Positions 24,901 through 32,433 of a DNA stretch of 64,000 nucleotides are shown piece by piece (positions within the stretch are counted from its first letter, which is position 1; the number at the start of each line of letters is the position of its first letter). The notes under the pieces are model-generated. The model searched no databases and was not told where the DNA came from. It saw only the letters and a list, made by a program, of their open reading frames with translations. The stretch spans positions 496,001 to 560,000 of the forward strand of contig CAWAPE010000014.1 in NCBI GenBank assembly GCA_963783855.1. The letters run 5' to 3'. The translations under genes and the position numbers were made by a program. Source of the DNA: JAKAGZ01 sp963783855. Lineage in GTDB: Bacteria > Bacteroidota > Ignavibacteria > Ignavibacteriales > Ignavibacteriaceae.

Positions 24901-25337
24901 ATGTAATTACTAATTCCGGATAAAACTTTTTCCGCAAGTTCATCACGTTCTTCTAGGTTTCTTCTTGCCTCGGCAAGAACTTCCATATCTTCAAGAATAA
25001 GAATACCGCCGCTAAACCTTTTATCTTCAAAAAAAGGAGTGGCTTTTAAAATTAGTGAAATATTCCCCTGTTTTATTGTTTTGAGAGACTTAATTTCTTT
25101 TTCGAAAGGAATGCCATCTTTAAGTAGTTTTAAATCTTCATCAAGATTTGCTCCTGTAAAGATTTCATTTTTAAACAAATTACTTCCCTTCAGCTTGGGG
25201 ATATTTAGTTTATATAATTTGCCAAACTTAACCAAGCTTTCATTAAAGTAATCAACGGTCCCATCTTTTAAAAAGGTGATTATTCCAACAGGGGCATTAT
25301 TGAATATTTTTATCAATAAATTTTCTTCTTGAACCAA
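21972..25337 (-). CDS. Cytoplasmic multi-PAS hybrid sensor histidine kinase with receiver
   Basis: 1121 residues, no membrane segment. About six PAS domains occupy residues 1-760 (for example FNNAPVGIITF, LIVVDNSGQILFLNKPAE, GIAVECDKEFVTVNDTF, with PAC-type ends DITERK). The phospho-acceptor helix has ISHDLRTPFSSILGF (His about 779), then the ATPase domain with NLISNAIKFT, DDGTGI and GSGLGLSLV, and a C-terminal receiver with VITDHLMPEMNGF (Asp about 1049). The start is a TTG at 25337 with GGAAA upstream; no ATG is available near. The output partner is not encoded nearby. Signals may be intracellular redox or ligand cues; this is inference from the PAS content. Confidence 0.92.
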   Translation of the reverse strand: MVQEENLLIKIFNNAPVGIITFLKDGTVDYFNESLVKFGKLYKLNIPKLKGSNLFKNEIFTGANLDEDLKLLKDGIPFEKEIKSLKTIKQGNISLILKATPFFEDKRFSGGILILEDMEVLAEARRNLEERDELAEKVLSGISNYIFVTDLEGNIKFSFGNDLTKLGKSASLPQDYPIYNFLPVQSQNKLQNAVEVVKSDLTTTTVDLETEIDGNSIYFNCKIEPDFDKRKKLRFLIIQLNDITESVIEKKQLIKKHNELLKLQSISESLSDALIVVDNSGQILFLNKPAESLFGYKRSEVYGKFIGRILGIFDHELFENIKNQLDVSGIWKKEITVFRKDKEKEVVETKFTFSGPEKNEIVVLCSDVTERVFTEQELRATEEKFRFLTTQSEELNCTVEPDGKIIYINPAFVKKLKYSENELLKKNLKDLIERNKADALNNDLKSFAKLIGHKFEFSFTSKYNNSLLLSSRFVPVLNDAGKIKYFNCFLTDITVSKEEEANLLLFKALFESSNDGIAVECDKEFVTVNDTFANIFGYSSSDDLLNKRVSNLVAESDSTKVTEYIHQVETGKRQSGRFEFLGKKLDNSQFYAEVTVASFTFHKKTHLIMIARDVTERKRTQQAIRESEEKYRNITENIDDFLFTFERVDNKLRPVFYTSSVEKTTGYTQTDLLSDYKLFMKIIHPDDLIAVKEKLKSILKSKIQLSAEFEFKLISKQGNVVWVRTKINVIRNKDGKIQKLYGLVSDISLRKKAEEELNKSTQNLVKLNETKDRFISIISHDLRTPFSSILGFTDLLLNDEGLNEEEKKQYVRFIRESSTSMLSLVNSLLDWTRLQTGRIRFEPERIEAQKIISKAINALSGTAFQKGITLSSNVPDDLLVFVDESLVLQVFNNLISNAIKFTNRDGNINISVTGTGTSRFLEFSVKDDGTGIKKEDIGKLFNVDTKYTSEGTAGEKGSGLGLSLVNEIIEKHGGTIKVESEYGKGSNFIFTLPIASANILLVDDSKTDKLLYSKIIRHVAPEYNIDVASNGKEAMEYILKSPPALVITDHLMPEMNGFELVMELKNTEIKGKPPVIVLASELDRSIIFDYNELGVEYVFQKPVTLSDFKKAVEKSLKRGMQ

Positions 25338-25622
25338 TTGGATTTCCAGCTATTATTTATTGTTTGCTAAATAATATCAATTTTAATGCTAAAAATTATA
25401 GGTAAAAAAACGAGGATAAAATTACCAGAATTGAAAGAATTTTAATTTAATTATTTAGCAGGCTTTACCTTATACCATTGCAATTAAAGGAGTTATGGCG
25501 GATTAATACTAGTTCATGTAAAAATTAATAAAAAAGGACAAAAATGAGGGAGTGTCTCAAAATGAAAAGAAAGCCTGATTATAATTCATGGACAGATTTA
25601 AGATCTGCCCATAAATTTAGAT

Positions 25623-27407
25623 TTATTTTGAAGTTAGCCTGGATTTTAGTCCTGCTAATTCATTCTGTATTCCGGAAGGCAGACTGTCTTTAAAAGTCTG
25701 GAAATAGTTTTCAATATTTTCAATTTCTTTCAACCATTTATCTTTATCTATGGAAAGAATTGAATCTAAAGAATCCTGATCTAGATCAAGCCCTGAAATG
25801 TCAATATCATCCTTTGTTGGAATATATCCAATTGGAGTTTTTTGTGCCCCGGTTTTATCTGAAACTCTTTCAATAATCCATTTCAACACGCGAATATTTT
25901 CTCCGAATCCCGGCCATATAAAATTACCTTCATCGTCTTTTCTGAACCAATTTACATAGAATATTTTTGGAAGTTTATCCTGATCACTCATAGTTCCAAT
26001 ATTCAACCAATGAGCAAAATAGTCTCCCATATTATATCCGCAGAAAGGAAGCATTGCAAAAGGATCGTGCCTTAGCTCACCTATTTTTCCGGTAGCTGCG
26101 GCAGTTTTTTCCGAAGATACTATTGCTCCCATAAAAGTTCCGTGTTGCCAGTTTAATGCCTGGTAAACAAGTGGAATTGTTTCCGCCCTTCTTCCACCAA
26201 ATAATATAGCAGAGATCGGAACTCCTTTAGGATTCTCCCAATCGGAATCTATTACCGGGCACTGACTTGCCGGAACGGTGTATCTTGAATTAGGATGAGC
26301 AGCATTTTCATCAGAATCCGGAGTCCATTCATTGCCCAACCAGTTTGTTAATATTTCCGGTTTCTCTTTTGTCATTCCTTCCCACCAAACATCTCCATCT
26401 GGTGTAACGCCAACATTTGTGAAAATTGAATTTTCTTTCATCGTTAACATTGCATTGTGGTTTGTTTGCATCGATGTTCCTGGCGCAACTCCGAAAAATC
26501 CTGCTTCCGGATTTATTGCAAATAATCTTCCATCTTCACCAAATTTCATCCATGCAATATCATCGCCAACAGTTTCAACTTTCCAACCCGGTAATGTTGA
26601 TGTAAGCATAGCAAGATTTGTTTTACCACAGGCGCTTGGAAAAGCTGCGGCTATATATTTTTTTTCACCGTTTGGCGGAGTGATACCGAGAATCAGCATA
26701 TGCTCAGCGAGCCAGCCTTGTTCGCGTGCCATATATGATGCTATTCTTAAAGCAAAACATTTCTTACCGAGTAATGCATTACCGCCGTAACCACTTCCGT
26801 ATGACCAGATTGTCTTTTCCTCAGGAAAGTGCACTATATATTTTGTATCGCTGCATGGCCATTTAATATCTTCTTTATTTTCAGTAAGAGGATAACCCAC
26901 TGAATGCAGGCAATGAACAAATTCACCTTCACCAAGAATATCCAAAACCTTTTTACCAATCCTGGTCATAATTCTCATGCTGCAAACAACGTATTCGGAA
27001 TCAGTAAGTTGCACACCAATGTGAGAAATATCAGATCCGAGCGGACCCATGCTATAGGGAATAACATACATTGTTCTTCCTTTCATTGAGCCATCAAATA
27101 AAGAGGTTAAAGTTGATTTCATCTTAGACGGATCTTCCCAGTTATTAGTTGGTCCGGCGTCTTTTTCATTTTTTGTACAGATAAAAGTTCTGTCCTCAAC
27201 CCTGGCTACATCTGAAGGATCAGATTCAGCAACATAACAATTTGGTCTTAGGTTTTCGTTTAATTTTATAAATGTGCCTTTCTCAACAAGAATTTTAGCT
27301 AATTTATTATATTCTTCCTGGGAGCCATCGCACCAATGTACTTTGTCAGGTTTACAAATAGCTGCCATTTCATCCACCCAGGCAAGTAATTTTTTATTCG
27401 AGGTCAT
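25623..27407 (-). CDS. pckG: Phosphoenolpyruvate carboxykinase (GTP)
   Basis: 594 residues, the length of GTP-type enzymes and longer than ATP-type. FPSACGKTNLAM holds the P-loop variant with the hyper-reactive cysteine, and GDDIAWMKFGEDGRLFAINPEAGFFGVAPGTS is the metal and substrate site. It converts oxaloacetate to PEP in gluconeogenesis or works in the anaplerotic direction. Monocistronic on the minus strand. Its stop is followed by a short imperfect hairpin near 25585-25610 that lacks a good T-run. Confidence 0.96.
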   Translation of the reverse strand: MTSNKKLLAWVDEMAAICKPDKVHWCDGSQEEYNKLAKILVEKGTFIKLNENLRPNCYVAESDPSDVARVEDRTFICTKNEKDAGPTNNWEDPSKMKSTLTSLFDGSMKGRTMYVIPYSMGPLGSDISHIGVQLTDSEYVVCSMRIMTRIGKKVLDILGEGEFVHCLHSVGYPLTENKEDIKWPCSDTKYIVHFPEEKTIWSYGSGYGGNALLGKKCFALRIASYMAREQGWLAEHMLILGITPPNGEKKYIAAAFPSACGKTNLAMLTSTLPGWKVETVGDDIAWMKFGEDGRLFAINPEAGFFGVAPGTSMQTNHNAMLTMKENSIFTNVGVTPDGDVWWEGMTKEKPEILTNWLGNEWTPDSDENAAHPNSRYTVPASQCPVIDSDWENPKGVPISAILFGGRRAETIPLVYQALNWQHGTFMGAIVSSEKTAAATGKIGELRHDPFAMLPFCGYNMGDYFAHWLNIGTMSDQDKLPKIFYVNWFRKDDEGNFIWPGFGENIRVLKWIIERVSDKTGAQKTPIGYIPTKDDIDISGLDLDQDSLDSILSIDKDKWLKEIENIENYFQTFKDSLPSGIQNELAGLKSRLTSK

Positions 27408-27734
27408 TATTAATCCTGATTTATTAATAGTTTAGAATATTTAGGTTTTAACAAAATGATATTTAAAACATAAAAGGCTTGTGCCTGCTAAAATCTCAAT
27501 AGGATTTTCTTAAAGCAGGTTCTTAAACCGTTATGTAATCTTATATCAGTTAGTTAATTTGGAGACCCGTAAAATAGTCAATTAGAGATAAGTAAACAAT
27601 TGGAATATTATTGTTTTTGGACAGGATTCAAACAAAACGGGGGATAGAATTATTATTACAAACAGCATGTGATTTCATCCTCAATATAATTATAATTTTG
27701 TAAATTTGATTTCAGGATTAAAAAGAGAAACATA
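27408..27734. other. Divergent intergenic region pckG/mlaE
   Basis: About 330 AT-rich bases carrying both promoters. A hairpin at 27484-27519 (CCTGCT with AGCAGG, inner AAAATC with GATTTT) lies about 80 nt upstream of pckG and could sit in its leader. No gene or other clear site seen. Confidence 0.4.
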
Positions 27735-28508
27735 TTGATTACCGGAATCTTACAAAAATTAGGCAACCGAACTTTAGGATTTTTAGAGGAAGTCGGACAG
27801 GTTTTCAATTTATTTTGGGGAATCATTAAAAATCTTCCTACAGTTCATCGCAGCAGAAAATTAATTATCAATCAGATGGAACACATTGGGGTAAATTCTC
27901 TCCCCCTGGTAATGATCATAGCAATATTTACTGGTGCTGTAGCAGCATGGCAGGCGGCATATCAACTTAAAGGAATAGCACCGTTATCTTTTCTCGGTGC
28001 TGCTACAAGCCGTGCAATAATTACTGAGCTGGGACCGGTATTGACAGGAATAGTTATCGCAGGAAGAGTTGGTGCTTCTATTGCTGCTGAACTTGGTACT
28101 ATGAAAGTAACGGAACAAATTGATGCGCTTGAAACAATGGCAATCAGCCCGGTGAGATATCTTGCTATGCCCAGATTTTTGGCTTCAATAATAATGTTGC
28201 CTGTACTGGTGATTTTTGCAAATTTTATTGCCGTTTTAGGTGCATATCTAGTTTCAAATTATTTCTTGGGAGTGTCGTTTGCGGTCTTTTTTCAGTCCGT
28301 AAAACGATTCTTTCTCTTTTCTGATCTGATTGCCGGATTGGTCAAAGCGATATTCTTTGGAGGGGTTACAGCATTGCTCGGATGCCACATTGGTTTTAAA
28401 ACGGGAGGAGGTGCAGAAGGGGTAGGGCTCTCCACAATCAGGTCATTTGTCTTGTCTTCAGCTCTCATACTGATTTTGGATTACGTCCTGTGGATGTTAA
28501 TCTTTTAA
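27735..28508 (+). CDS. mlaE: MlaE/YrbE-type ABC transporter permease
   Basis: 257 residues, five to six membrane segments. TGAVAAWQAAYQLKG, SRAIITELGPVLTGIVIAGRVGASIAAELGTMKVTEQIDALETMAI is the hallmark of MlaE permeases, which with an ATPase (MlaF) and an MCE protein (MlaD) move phospholipids between the membranes. The start is a TTG at 27735; no ATG fits. Neither MlaF nor MlaD is adjacent; the next gene is ilvE after two hairpins, so this permease is orphaned here and must use partners encoded elsewhere. Confidence 0.92.
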   Translation: MITGILQKLGNRTLGFLEEVGQVFNLFWGIIKNLPTVHRSRKLIINQMEHIGVNSLPLVMIIAIFTGAVAAWQAAYQLKGIAPLSFLGAATSRAIITELGPVLTGIVIAGRVGASIAAELGTMKVTEQIDALETMAISPVRYLAMPRFLASIIMLPVLVIFANFIAVLGAYLVSNYFLGVSFAVFFQSVKRFFLFSDLIAGLVKAIFFGGVTALLGCHIGFKTGGGAEGVGLSTIRSFVLSSALILILDYVLWMLIF

Positions 28509-28623
28509 TTTCTCTTAACTTACACTAAAGCAAGCATTTCGCTCTTTTTTATAAACAAGGAACTATTTGGGCCAAAAAATCGTTGCTTGTCATAAATAAG
28601 AAGTATTAAGTTTTTTTACTGTA

Positions 28624-28660
28624 GATTCATTAAGTTCTACCCCCCCTTAATGAATCTTTT
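28624..28660 (+). terminator. First hairpin after mlaE
   Basis: GATTCATTAA (28624-28633) pairs with TTAATGAATC (28647-28656) and is followed by TTTT; the loop contains a run of seven C. It ends the mlaE transcript. Confidence 0.65.
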
Positions 28661-28665
28661 CCCAT

Positions 28666-28698
28666 GCCCGGTAGCCCTCCACCGGGCAATTTTATTTT
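28666..28698 (+). terminator. Second hairpin after mlaE
   Basis: GCCCGGT (28666-28672) pairs with ACCGGGC (28681-28687) around an 8-nt loop and is followed by AATTTTATTTTA. With the first hairpin it forms a tandem terminator. Confidence 0.6.
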
Positions 28699-28767
28699 AA
28701 ATTGTGACCAAAATTTCGTAAATATAGGGTGTTGTTTTAACATTTTTATTTAACTGAGGGCGCAATT

Positions 28768-29853
28768 ATGGAAAAAATAAAATATCAAATTAAGGAAAGG
28801 CCCGAAAAAGTTAAGATTCCTGAAAATCTTGGATTTGGAGTAATTTATACCGATCACGTTTTCGAAATGGATTATGAACCCGGAAAGGGGTGGACAAACC
28901 CGGTAATTAAACCGCTTGCAAATCACAATATTCATCCTGCTGCAATGTTTATTCATTATGCGCAGGCAATTTTTGAAGGGCTGAAAGCATTTAAAACTGT
29001 TAATGGCGATGCTGTAATCTTCAGGCCCGAGAAGCATTTTGAAAGACTAAACAATTCAGCAAAAAGAATTTGCATACCCGCAGTAGATACTGAATTTTTG
29101 CTGGAGGCTCTGAAAGAGCTTGTTGCAATTGAAAATGATTGGATACCTGCAAAAGAAGGGGAATCACTTTATATCAGGCCATTTGTTTATGGCAGCGATA
29201 ATTTCCTCGGAGTAAAACCCTCCGGCCACTATAAATTAGTGCTATTGCTTTCACCTGTTGGCGCTTACTATCCGGAAGGTTTTAAACCTGTGAAAATACT
29301 TGTTACTGATGAGTATGTTAGAGCAGTTAGAAAAGGTATGGGTGATTGCAAAACTCCCGCAAACTATGCCGCCAGTCTTTTGGCAGGTCAGCAGGCTAAA
29401 GAAAAAGGTTTTACCCAGGTTCTCTGGCTGGATGGAATTGAACAGAAGTATATTGAAGAAGTTGGCACAATGAATATTTTTGTTCAGTTTAAGAATGAAA
29501 TTGTAACACCGAAATTGACCGGTAGTATTCTTCCCGGAGTTACCAGGGCTTCTGTTATTCAAATATTGAAAGACAGAGGACTTAATATTACAGAAAGATT
29601 ACTTAGTATAGATGAAGTTGTTGAAGAATACAAAAAAGGAAATGTACTGGGAGCTTTCGGAACAGGAACCGCTGCGGTTATTTCTCCGGTTGGTTCATTT
29701 ACCTATAAAGATTTCGAAATGAAGTTCGATACTAATAATCCTGATTATATCGCTCAGTCATTATTTGATGAATTAACCTCAATTCATTACGGCAAGATTG
29801 AGGACAAACATAACTGGCTTACATGGGTTGAAAGAAAACCTATCGAAGCATAA
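28768..29853 (+). CDS. ilvE: Branched-chain amino acid aminotransferase
   Basis: 361 residues, fold-type IV PLP enzyme of the longer BCAT group. AQAIFEGLKAFK, RPEKHFERLNNSAKR, and the PLP lysine Lys195 in GMGDCKTPANYAASL are present, followed by VLWLDG...EEVGTMNIF and GTGTAAVISPVG. It transfers amino groups between leucine, isoleucine or valine and 2-oxoglutarate. GAGGGCG precedes the ATG. Monocistronic with a strong terminator after it. Confidence 0.95.
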   Translation: MEKIKYQIKERPEKVKIPENLGFGVIYTDHVFEMDYEPGKGWTNPVIKPLANHNIHPAAMFIHYAQAIFEGLKAFKTVNGDAVIFRPEKHFERLNNSAKRICIPAVDTEFLLEALKELVAIENDWIPAKEGESLYIRPFVYGSDNFLGVKPSGHYKLVLLLSPVGAYYPEGFKPVKILVTDEYVRAVRKGMGDCKTPANYAASLLAGQQAKEKGFTQVLWLDGIEQKYIEEVGTMNIFVQFKNEIVTPKLTGSILPGVTRASVIQILKDRGLNITERLLSIDEVVEEYKKGNVLGAFGTGTAAVISPVGSFTYKDFEMKFDTNNPDYIAQSLFDELTSIHYGKIEDKHNWLTWVERKPIEA

Positions 29854-29877
29854 TCAGGTAATTACTAGTTAATTTGA

Positions 29878-29910
29878 AAGCGGAGTGGATAAAAACTCCG
29901 CTTTTTTATT
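29878..29910 (+). terminator. Terminator after ilvE
   Basis: AAGCGGAGT (29878-29886) pairs with ACTCCGCTT (29895-29903), then TTTTATTTTT. Confidence 0.85.
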
Positions 29911-29981
29911 TTTAAACAATCCACTTTAGTGAAAAACCTCAAATTCAGTCAAATTTCAAACAAAAAAAATATATAAATATC

Positions 29982-30010
29982 TTGACAAGTGCTCATACGT
30001 TCACTATATT
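29982..30010 (+). promoter_or_regulatory. Consensus-like promoter of lexA
   Basis: TTGACA (29982-29987), a 17-nt spacer and TATATT (30005-30010) match a housekeeping sigma-70 type promoter. Transcription would start near 30017, leaving a leader of under 20 nt with no Shine-Dalgarno site before the ATG at 30035. Confidence 0.75.
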
Positions 30011-30030
30011 ACTAGTGAACAATTGAGCAC
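29989..30030. promoter_or_regulatory. Nested palindromic operator, probable LexA site
   Basis: An inner inverted repeat GTTCACTA-N6-TAGTGAAC (29999-30020) is framed by an outer one, GTGCTCA (29989-29995) and TGAGCAC (30024-30030). The inner repeat covers the -10 element; the outer one lies between -35 and -10 and just before the start codon. This geometry fits autorepression by a LexA dimer, possibly with two binding modes. Confidence 0.65.
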
Positions 30031-30034
30031 TAAA

Positions 30035-30685
30035 ATGAAAAAACAACTTACTGAAAGACAGCAGGAAATTTTAACATTTATTGAGCAATTCAGAGATGCT
30101 AGTGGATATCCTCCAACTTTAAGAGAAATTGGAAAGAAATTTCAGATCTCTTCTACATTCGGGGTAAAGCGGCATCTTGATGCACTTGTGAAAAAGGGAT
30201 ACCTGAATGTTGAAAGTAATGCCAGCAGAGGAATTTCTTTTTTGAGGAACGATGAGCCTGACACCGGGTATAATAGTATAGTTGAACGGAACGAAGAGTT
30301 TAATAAAATACCTATTGTTGGTCGTGTTGCAGCAGGTTCCCCGATACTAGCAATTGAAAATATTGAAGGCAGTGTTGTTGTTGACCCGTCACTTATGAAA
30401 AAGACGGAAAACAGTTTTGCATTACGTGTAAAAGGCGATAGTATGATTAACGCCGGAATATTTGAAAATGATCTTGTTATAGTGACACCTAAAAAGGAAG
30501 CCTTGAACGGGGAAATAGTTGTGGCAATGCTAGAGGATGAAGTGACAGTAAAAACATTTGAAAATAAAAACAAAAAAATACGTCTGATTCCAGCCAACGA
30601 AAAATATCAACCTATCGATATTTCTGACAACAAAGAATTTGCGATTGTTGGTAAAGTTGTCGGTGTTGTCAGATGGTTAAATTAA
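30035..30685 (+). CDS. lexA: LexA repressor, SOS regulator
   Basis: 216 residues from the ATG at 30035; an upstream in-frame TTG at 30023 falls inside the operator and is less likely. The winged helix (LTERQQEILTFIEQF...LREIGKKFQISSTFGVKRHLDAL) is followed by the self-cleavage peptidase: Ala-Gly cleavage bond in VAAGSPI, Ser nucleophile in GDSMINAG, and Lys in DEVTVKTF. It represses DNA damage genes until RecA filaments trigger cleavage. Two small genes follow closely (13 and 19 nt), so they may be SOS-coregulated. Confidence 0.95.
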   Translation: MKKQLTERQQEILTFIEQFRDASGYPPTLREIGKKFQISSTFGVKRHLDALVKKGYLNVESNASRGISFLRNDEPDTGYNSIVERNEEFNKIPIVGRVAAGSPILAIENIEGSVVVDPSLMKKTENSFALRVKGDSMINAGIFENDLVIVTPKKEALNGEIVVAMLEDEVTVKTFENKNKKIRLIPANEKYQPIDISDNKEFAIVGKVVGVVRWLN

Positions 30686-30698
30686 CAGCGGAGTAATT

Positions 30699-30947
30699 AT
30701 GAAATCACAATTATTTTCATACGCAATTAGTAACAGGAATCAGGTAAAGTTTCTCTATTATTTGGATGAAATCGTTTTACATCCATATTACATAAGTAAA
30801 GAAAGAAACGGAAGAAAGGTTATTTACGGAAGAATGCCAAATTCTACTGTTATAAGAAAATATGAACTTGGCAGAATTGCTAATCTAAAAGTTGTAAAAG
30901 CAATAAAGTTTTCACCGATTATTCCGTTAATGTCAAAAGTAAGTTGA
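30699..30947 (+). CDS. Small WYL-like single-domain protein
   Basis: 82 residues. The run AISNRNQVKFLYYLDEIVLHPYYISKERNGRKVIYGRMPNS...RKYELGRIANLKVV follows the pattern of a WYL domain (ENRRxVrfrY, then vePyalg..., then fxldRIxxlev), a ligand-sensing SH3-like fold often linked to DNA-damage or defence regulators. It lacks any DNA-binding domain. GCGGAG precedes the ATG. The link to lexA is by position only; assignment to WYL is moderate. Confidence 0.55.
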   Translation: MKSQLFSYAISNRNQVKFLYYLDEIVLHPYYISKERNGRKVIYGRMPNSTVIRKYELGRIANLKVVKAIKFSPIIPLMSKVS

Positions 30948-30966
30948 GTTGATGAAGGAGGTTATT

Positions 30967-31398
30967 ATGATTGAATATGATAAAAGAAGAAGCGTTGATT
31001 TGCTGGTGGAAAAATTCTGGAAGCAGGGCTACTTAACGGTAAGCAGAAGATTCGGGACTTATCTACCGGAACCGGGAAAGGTAGGAGATTTTGAAATAGA
31101 TATTATTGCCAGATATAAAAAAAATTACGCAATTGGAATTACTCTGACTGAAGCAGATTTGAAAGATTCTAAAATTATTGAAAAACTAACCTATCTTGCA
31201 ACCAGGCAGACTAAGTTTTCCAATAAACGGGTTTTATTGTTTGTTGGTGTTCCGAGTGAATTTTTCAAGATTGCGAAGGAATTAACTGATTTTATGGAGC
31301 ATGATGCAAGAATAAATATCAGGTTATTTCCTATTGTAGAAAAAAGCCTGCCTTCAAGCACAAAAAGGAAAAGGAAAGAACCCACTCTCTTTTCCTAA
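30967..31398 (+). CDS. Small protein, possible restriction-endonuclease-like fold
   Basis: 143 residues from the ATG at 30967, chosen because AAGGAGG sits 6 nt before it. There is no signal peptide. GDFEIDIIARYKKNYAIGITL resembles the beta-hairpin of PD-(D/E)xK nucleases (an acidic residue, then a strand with Lys), but the second acidic/Lys pair is not clean, so activity is uncertain. The C-terminus is basic (STKRKRKEP). It is the last gene of the lexA group before a terminator, which makes a DNA-repair role a fair guess. Confidence 0.5.
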   Translation: MIEYDKRRSVDLLVEKFWKQGYLTVSRRFGTYLPEPGKVGDFEIDIIARYKKNYAIGITLTEADLKDSKIIEKLTYLATRQTKFSNKRVLLFVGVPSEFFKIAKELTDFMEHDARINIRLFPIVEKSLPSSTKRKRKEPTLFS

Positions 31399-31415
31399 AA
31401 ACAAATATTATGGTA

Positions 31416-31451
31416 AAAAGGCGAATTAATTCATTTAGTTCGCCTTTTTTT
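31416..31451 (+). terminator. Terminator of the lexA operon
   Basis: AAAAGGCGAA (31416-31425) pairs with TTCGCCTTTT (31439-31448), ending in a T-run. Confidence 0.85.
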
Positions 31452-31552
31452 GTGATTTTCCTTCAATTTTGCCTTTAATTCTTATCTAACAATCCATAGA
31501 TTTAACGCAGCTTTTAGTGAAGTTTTCTATGGTCCAAGAGACCTCGATTACC

Positions 31553-31580
31553 TTGACATTAAAGCCGGTTAGGGTTAATT
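31553..31580 (+). promoter_or_regulatory. Possible promoter of uppS and the envelope gene block
   Basis: TTGACA at 31553-31558 with TTAATT 16 nt later. The -10 match is poor; only the -35 is convincing. It lies about 30 nt before the uppS start. Confidence 0.3.
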
Positions 31581-31611
31581 TTACACGCTTTATCAATTTT
31601 TAGGAACGAAG

Positions 31612-32433
31612 TTGGGTAGTATTCAGTCGCAATCCGATGAGAAACTTCAACAAGAATTAAAAAAATCCGGTGAAATTCCTTCTCATATTGCCATTATTAT
31701 GGACGGTAACGGAAGATGGGCAAAAAAAAGAGGTCTTCCCCGGGTTGCCGGGCACAAACGTGGTGTTGATACAGTAAAAGAAATCACTGAAACTTGCGCT
31801 GAGCTTGGCGTTAACTATTTGACTCTTTATACTTTCTCTACAGAGAATTGGAAAAGGCCCAAAGAAGAAGTTTCAACATTGATGAGATTGTTGCTTAGAA
31901 GTTTGAGAGAAAGAGTCGGTGAACTAAATGATAATAATATTAAGCTGACTACTATTGGTGACGTTCACTCACTCCCTCAGGAAGTTCAGAATGAGCTTTT
32001 TGATGCGATTGAAAAAACGAAGAATAATAAAAGAATGACCTTGAATCTTGCTCTCAGCTATAGTGGAAGATGGGAACTTCTCGAAGCAATAAAAAAAATA
32101 ACCCAACAAGTAGCGGAAGGGGAATTATCTCCAAAAGAAATAAATGAAAAGTGTGTTGCTGACCACTTAACAACTAAAAATATTCCTGATCCTGATCTTC
32201 TAATTAGGACAAGTGGCGAATTCAGAGTTAGTAACTTTTTGCTTTGGCAAATAGCCTACTCAGAATTTTATATCTCGGATGTTTTTTGGCCCGATTTCGG
32301 AAGAAAAGAACTTTATGAGGCCGTTAAAAGTTTTCAAAAAAGAGAAAGAAGATTTGGAAAAGTTAGTGATCAACTTAAAAAGAATGACAAAGGCTTAAAG
32401 AATGCTGCAAACCTCCCCAAAGAAACTGTTTAA
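31612..32433 (+). CDS. uppS: Undecaprenyl diphosphate synthase (isoprenyl transferase)
   Basis: 273 residues from a TTG start at 31612 with AGGAAC upstream; no ATG fits. IAIIMDGNGRWAKKRGLPRVAGHKRG contains catalytic Asp31; TLYTFSTENWKRPKEEV and DPDLLIRTSGEFRVSNFLLWQIAYSEFYISD complete the cis-prenyltransferase signature. It builds the C55 lipid carrier for peptidoglycan and O-antigen precursors. Its 3' end overlaps bamA by 32 nt, an arrangement that couples carrier-lipid synthesis with outer-membrane assembly. Confidence 0.95.
   Translation: MGSIQSQSDEKLQQELKKSGEIPSHIAIIMDGNGRWAKKRGLPRVAGHKRGVDTVKEITETCAELGVNYLTLYTFSTENWKRPKEEVSTLMRLLLRSLRERVGELNDNNIKLTTIGDVHSLPQEVQNELFDAIEKTKNNKRMTLNLALSYSGRWELLEAIKKITQQVAEGELSPKEINEKCVADHLTTKNIPDPDLLIRTSGEFRVSNFLLWQIAYSEFYISDVFWPDFGRKELYEAVKSFQKRERRFGKVSDQLKKNDKGLKNAANLPKETV

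Noticed and set aside
25585..25612. Imperfect hairpin downstream of pckG as terminator
   Set aside because: Stem has a mismatch and no T-run follows on the minus strand.
26332..26790. Open frame opposite pckG
   Set aside because: The minus-strand frame encodes the PEPCK active site; no independent support.
30023..30034. Upstream TTG start for lexA
   Set aside because: It lies within the outer operator arm and adds four residues not typical of LexA; the ATG at 30035 is preferred.
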